Under the pieces are notes generated by a model that was not told the DNA's origin, did not search any database, and worked only from the letters and a program-made list of their open reading frames with translations. 64,000 nucleotides of DNA from Burkholderia sp. (GTDB lineage Bacteria > Pseudomonadota > Gammaproteobacteria > Burkholderiales > Burkholderiaceae). The stretch is from NCBI GenBank assembly GCA_031253835.1, contig JAIRVP010000043.1, forward strand, positions 62,001-126,000, in the 5' to 3' direction. Position numbers and translations under genes: made by a program. Below, one piece after another: positions 61,117-64,000 of the stretch. Every line of letters starts with the position of its first letter. Within the stretch, counting starts at the first letter, position 1.

Positions 61117-61266
61117 GGCTGAATTCGGGGGCTGCTTACGCCAGCGACTCGGCACGTAACGGGTTCGTGCATCCGCCCTATCTTGCGGCCGGTTTCTGAA
61201 TTCCTGAAGAACGCTACTTTAAGGAATTCAGCTCGCCGGAGATATGGGACAAGTCCGAAAAACGAC

Positions 61267-61479
61267 TTAGTACGCGGACATCTCGACGCAAGGATCGACC
61301 TTGGACGGCGAGCAGATGACCGAGTACTTGGCGCTCTCGCGCATCAGCGCTTCGCCTTCGTGCAGCGCGATCTTGATCTCGGGGTGACGCTCGTACGCGA
61401 GGAATGCCGAGCACATCACGGCGGACATAACGACGAGGGAAAACACAAATTTTTCAAGGGTTTGGAAACGTTCAGGCAT
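61267..61479 (-). CDS. Small single-helix membrane protein, 70 residues
   Basis: A 70-residue protein with one hydrophobic helix at about residues 11-29 (FVFSLVVMSAVMCSAFLAY). A charged domain follows, with two cysteines near the end (VICSPSKVDPCVEMSAY). AAAGG lies about eight bases before the ATG and a perfect TATAAT 26 bases upstream on that strand, so it is very likely a real gene. The function is unknown; a pair of C-terminal cysteines suggests a periplasmic disulfide. Confidence 0.7.
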   Translation of the reverse strand: MPERFQTLEKFVFSLVVMSAVMCSAFLAYERHPEIKIALHEGEALMRESAKYSVICSPSKVDPCVEMSAY

Positions 61480-61504
61480 GGTTCGACCTTTCTCTTAGGC
61501 CGTG

Positions 61505-61510
61505 ATTATA
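61505..61510 (-). promoter_or_regulatory. Perfect -10 box of the small membrane-protein gene
   Basis: TATAAT on the minus strand, in the AT-rich stretch GGGATATAATCACGG, lies 26 bases before the start codon. No good -35 hexamer is visible at 16-18 bases; the symmetrical AGGGAAAACCCT lies in its place and may be an activator site. Confidence 0.6.
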
Positions 61511-61680
61511 TCCCAAAATAAGGGTTTTCCCTATAAGCCAGCCCGCATACCGAGGATGCCTTCAATCGAGATCGGGCCCGCTGCTCGCGCCCTTTTTAAG
61601 CGCAAGCCGCGAGACGGGGCGGCCCGCCAGGACGAGGCCGCGTACCGGGAGATGGAGAATAAGGCTGGCCGCCGGCAGCA

Positions 61681-62118
61681 TCACTGCGGCGCCGACGCGC
61701 CGCTTGCCGCATTGCCGGGCAACGCCTTGCCGATCTGGTCGATCAGCGATTTCGCGGTGCCCGACACGAGCGCCGCGTCGACGCCCGACGTCTGCCACGA
61801 GCCGTCGGCGGCCTTCACGAAGGTCAGGTTCGCGCGCGACGGCGAGTAGTCGGCATTGCGCCACGTGACGACGACGTCGCACGAGTACGTGCGATCGCCG
61901 AGCTTCTTGCAGTCGCCGTCGGGCTTGGCCGACACGACATCGGCCGACACGGGCAGCGGCTGGCCGAACAGCGCGTTCAGGCCGCCGTGGTTTTCCGCCT
62001 CGAGCGCGCGGCGCACGGCCGCGTCGACGTCGCTCGATCCGGGTCCGTCGTGGAGCAGGTTGCAGGCGGCCAGCAGCGTCGAGGCGCCGGCGAGTGTCAG
62101 CAGCGTTTGAAACTTCAT
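61681..62118 (-). CDS. Putative lipoprotein
   Basis: A 145-residue protein. The signal peptide (MKFQTLLTLAGASTLLAAC) ends in the lipobox LAAC, so Cys19 is lipidated. The mature part holds a pair of cysteines (DGDCKKLGDRTYSCDVVV), probably disulfide-linked, and the segment ANLTFVKAADGSWQTSG. No family is recognised. It lies after the two ABC permease genes on the same strand, with 113 bases between, and may be separately expressed. Confidence 0.72.
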   Translation of the reverse strand: MKFQTLLTLAGASTLLAACNLLHDGPGSSDVDAAVRRALEAENHGGLNALFGQPLPVSADVVSAKPDGDCKKLGDRTYSCDVVVTWRNADYSPSRANLTFVKAADGSWQTSGVDAALVSGTAKSLIDQIGKALPGNAASGASAPQ

Positions 62119-62231
62119 GGATTTTCGTTGATCGGGGGAACGCGCGTAGTCTGCAACGTCCGCGTGCCGGGCGCGGTATCCATTTGTAACCAATTGCACG
62201 GATGGCCGGCACGACCGCGTAACGCCCTCGC

Positions 62232-63155
62232 CTACTGACGCTCCTGCTTCACGCGGCTGACCAGCTGCGTCGGGCTCACGAACTGCAGCGCGATCACGAC
62301 CCACACGAGCGTGATGGCCATGTAGATCATCGCCATCGCGTCGATCGACTGCGGCGCGCGCACGCCGGTCGAGAACACCGCGTAATACAGCGCGACGACG
62401 AGCGTCTGCGTGCTCGGCCCCGCGGTGAAGAACGTCAGCTCGAACATCCCGATCGTGCGCACCAGCACCAGCAGCCCGGCCGCGAGCATGCCGGGCACCA
62501 GCAGCGGCAGCAGCACGTAGCGGAAATAGCGCCACGTGTTCGCGCCGAAGATGCGCGCGGCGGCTTCGAGATTCGGGTCGATCTGCTCGATGAACGGCGT
62601 CATCACGAGGATCACGAACGGCAGCGCCGGCACGAGGTTCGCGAGGATCACGCCCGGCAGCGTGCCCGCGAGCCCGATCTTGTACATCACGGTCGCCATC
62701 GGAATCCCGTACGTGACGGGCGGCACCATCAGCGGCAGCAGGAACACCAGCAGCGCGAAGCGCTTGCCGCGGAACTGCACGCGTGCGAGCGCATACGCGG
62801 CCGGCACGCCGAGCGCGATCGACAGCAGCACGACCGCGCCGACGACCTCGACGGTCACCCACAGCACGCTCGCGAGCTGGAAGTCCTCCCACGCCTTCGC
62901 GTACCAGTGCAGCGTGAAGCCTTGCGGCAGCGGCGTGCCGAACCAGCGCGTCGCGACCGAATTCACCGCGACGGTCGCGATCAGCAGCATCACGTTCAAC
63001 AGGAAGAACGCCATCAGCCCCCAGACGAGCGCCTTCCACGCACGGCCGGCGAGGTTGCTTTTCATCCTGTGCGGTTTCCTTGCGTCGACGGGCCGCGCAT
63101 CGGGCACATCGTGCTTCGGCGGCCAGGTGCGCGCGGCACGATTGTCGGTCGCCAT
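62232..63155 (-). CDS. ABC transporter permease, PotC/binding-protein-dependent type
   Basis: A 307-residue inner-membrane permease with six helices. The EAA loop is LEAAARIFGANTWRYFRYVLLPLLVPG. It belongs to the spermidine/putrescine/2-aminoethylphosphonate/iron family of permeases. Its ATG overlaps the stop of the upstream permease gene by one base (TGATG), so the two are coupled. A second possible start (MKSNLAGRAWK) 90 bases later would shorten the cytosolic N-terminus. The two permeases form a heterodimer; the binding protein and ATPase lie outside the window. Confidence 0.85.
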   Translation of the reverse strand: MATDNRAARTWPPKHDVPDARPVDARKPHRMKSNLAGRAWKALVWGLMAFFLLNVMLLIATVAVNSVATRWFGTPLPQGFTLHWYAKAWEDFQLASVLWVTVEVVGAVVLLSIALGVPAAYALARVQFRGKRFALLVFLLPLMVPPVTYGIPMATVMYKIGLAGTLPGVILANLVPALPFVILVMTPFIEQIDPNLEAAARIFGANTWRYFRYVLLPLLVPGMLAAGLLVLVRTIGMFELTFFTAGPSTQTLVVALYYAVFSTGVRAPQSIDAMAMIYMAITLVWVVIALQFVSPTQLVSRVKQERQ

Positions 63156-64000
63156 CAGCCCTTGCCTCCCGTCACCGCGCCCGTATAGAAGAAGCGGCGC
63201 GCGCCGAGCATCGACGCGACCACCAGCAGCTGCACGAAGCCCATCACGATCGCGATCGCCGACGCGAGCGCATAGTCGTAGCTCTCGAACGCGGCTTCGG
63301 CCGCCGCGATCGAGATCACGCGCGTCGGGCCGGCCGGCGCGCCGAGCAACACGGCCGACGGGAATACCGAGAACGCCTGCACGAACGACAGGCACGCGGC
63401 CATCGTGAGCCCCGGCACGAGCAGCGGCAGGTAGATCTGCCGGAACTGCTGCCACGGGTTCGCGCCGAGCGTCGCGGCCGCGCGCGCGAGCGTCGGATCG
63501 ATGCCGCTGATGTACGACAGCATCAGCAGGAACGCGAACGGAAAGCCCGAAACGATCAGCGACAGCAGCACGCCCCAGTAGTTGTGCGTGAGGCGCACTT
63601 CGTCGGTGTACAGGTGCAGCCCCTGCAGCGCCTGCGGGAACCAGCCGTTCGGCCCGAAGTACGTGAGCATCCCGTCGGCGACGAGCACCGTGCCGAGCGT
63701 GACGGGAATCACGAGCAGCGTCGTGACGAACTTCTGGTACGGCGAATTGCGGCGCAGCGCGAACGCGACGGGCACCGCGATGCCGACGTTGAGCAGCGTC
63801 GCCGGCACCGCGAGCTTCAGCGTGACGAGCACGGTCGGCCACATCGCGGTATCGGTGAAGAACTGCACGTAGTTCGCGAGCGCGCCGCCGCCGTTCATCG
63901 GCTGGAACGACAGCACGAGGCCGTACGCGAACGGATAGATGAACAGCGCGGCGATGAACGCGAGCGCGGGCGTGACGAGCCACGCCTTCGCGTCGCGCGG
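63155..64000 (-). CDS. ABC transporter permease, PotB type (5' part missing)
   Basis: The last 281 residues of a permease with the same family fold; the start lies beyond the window end. The helix WLVTPALAFIAALFIYPFAYG at the window edge is the normal first helix, so only a short N-terminus is missing. The EAA loop reads LARAAATLGANPWQQFRQIYLPLLVPG. It pairs with the permease encoded next. The substrate, a polyamine, phosphonate or iron(III)-type ligand by family, cannot be told from here. Confidence 0.85.
   Translation of the reverse strand, partial: PRDAKAWLVTPALAFIAALFIYPFAYGLVLSFQPMNGGGALANYVQFFTDTAMWPTVLVTLKLAVPATLLNVGIAVPVAFALRRNSPYQKFVTTLLVIPVTLGTVLVADGMLTYFGPNGWFPQALQGLHLYTDEVRLTHNYWGVLLSLIVSGFPFAFLLMLSYISGIDPTLARAAATLGANPWQQFRQIYLPLLVPGLTMAACLSFVQAFSVFPSAVLLGAPAGPTRVISIAAAEAAFESYDYALASAIAIVMGFVQLLVVASMLGARRFFYTGAVTGGKG

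Noticed and set aside
1-64000. CRISPR arrays, tRNA or rRNA genes, insertion sequences, prophage genes
   Set aside because: None seen: no regularly spaced repeats, no cloverleaf-like segments with a CCA end, no transposase or integrase proteins.

Overview
The window is GC-rich (about two-thirds G+C by eye), densely coded proteobacterial DNA. Gene content and protein sequences point to Burkholderia, probably the B. cepacia complex. Supporting signs are a 2-ketogluconate operon with a PtxS-type regulator, tandem DUF4148 secreted proteins, many LysR regulators, an Ohr/OhrR locus, and an accessory-heavy layout typical of a second replicon. No rRNA, tRNA, CRISPR array, insertion sequence or prophage was recognised.

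Layout. 1-1.6 kb: a YeiH-family membrane protein (cut by the window edge) divergent from a LysR regulator. 1.7-7.3 kb: kguE-kguK-kguT-kguD plus a LacI-family ptxS, with a perfect 18-bp operator palindrome before kguE; this imports, phosphorylates and reduces 2-ketogluconate. 7.3-18.4 kb: housekeeping and stress genes (YhfC-like protease, PGDYG protein, Spy-like chaperone, Lrp regulator, a two-component system with a DUF347 membrane protein, a saccharopine-dehydrogenase-like enzyme, an orphan cydX coupled to a P-loop ATPase, corA, yciI, ybaK).

18.4-36.3 kb: an AT-rich leader, then TonB, ExbB, two ExbDs, a TPR protein, an XRE-cupin regulator, a large TonB-dependent receptor, a complete YejABEF-type peptide ABC importer and an orphan RND pump. 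All are on one strand. I read this as a self-contained system carrying a peptide-like or peptide-conjugate ligand across both membranes, with an export or resistance arm. The substrate is unknown.

36.3-37.6 kb: a low-GC island holding a 232-residue gene with the full active-site constellation of ribosome-inactivating proteins (rRNA N-glycosidases of the ricin/Shiga A-chain type). This is the most unusual gene in the window. 37.6-47.6 kb: an unknown 347-residue protein, a PuuP-like polyamine permease with a nitrilase-family amidase and LuxR regulator, GNAT, MarR, LysR genes, an SDR lacking the catalytic tyrosine, an SDR remnant, and RidA.

47.7-50.6 kb: ohr, two tandem DUF4148 proteins, a GNAT gene and ohrR, tied together by four copies of a dyad (CGCATGCGAT-N3-ATCGCATGCG) that looks like the OhrR operator. 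50.6-64 kb: GFA protein, nitronate monooxygenase, a lipoprotein, an MFS carrier, and a LysR/hydrolase/VOC/HMG-CoA-lyase/CaiB cluster that could activate and cleave a free 3-hydroxy-3-methylglutarate-like acid. The window ends with a 2-hydroxyacid dehydrogenase, small membrane and lipoproteins, and two PotB/PotC-like ABC permeases, the last one cut by the window end.
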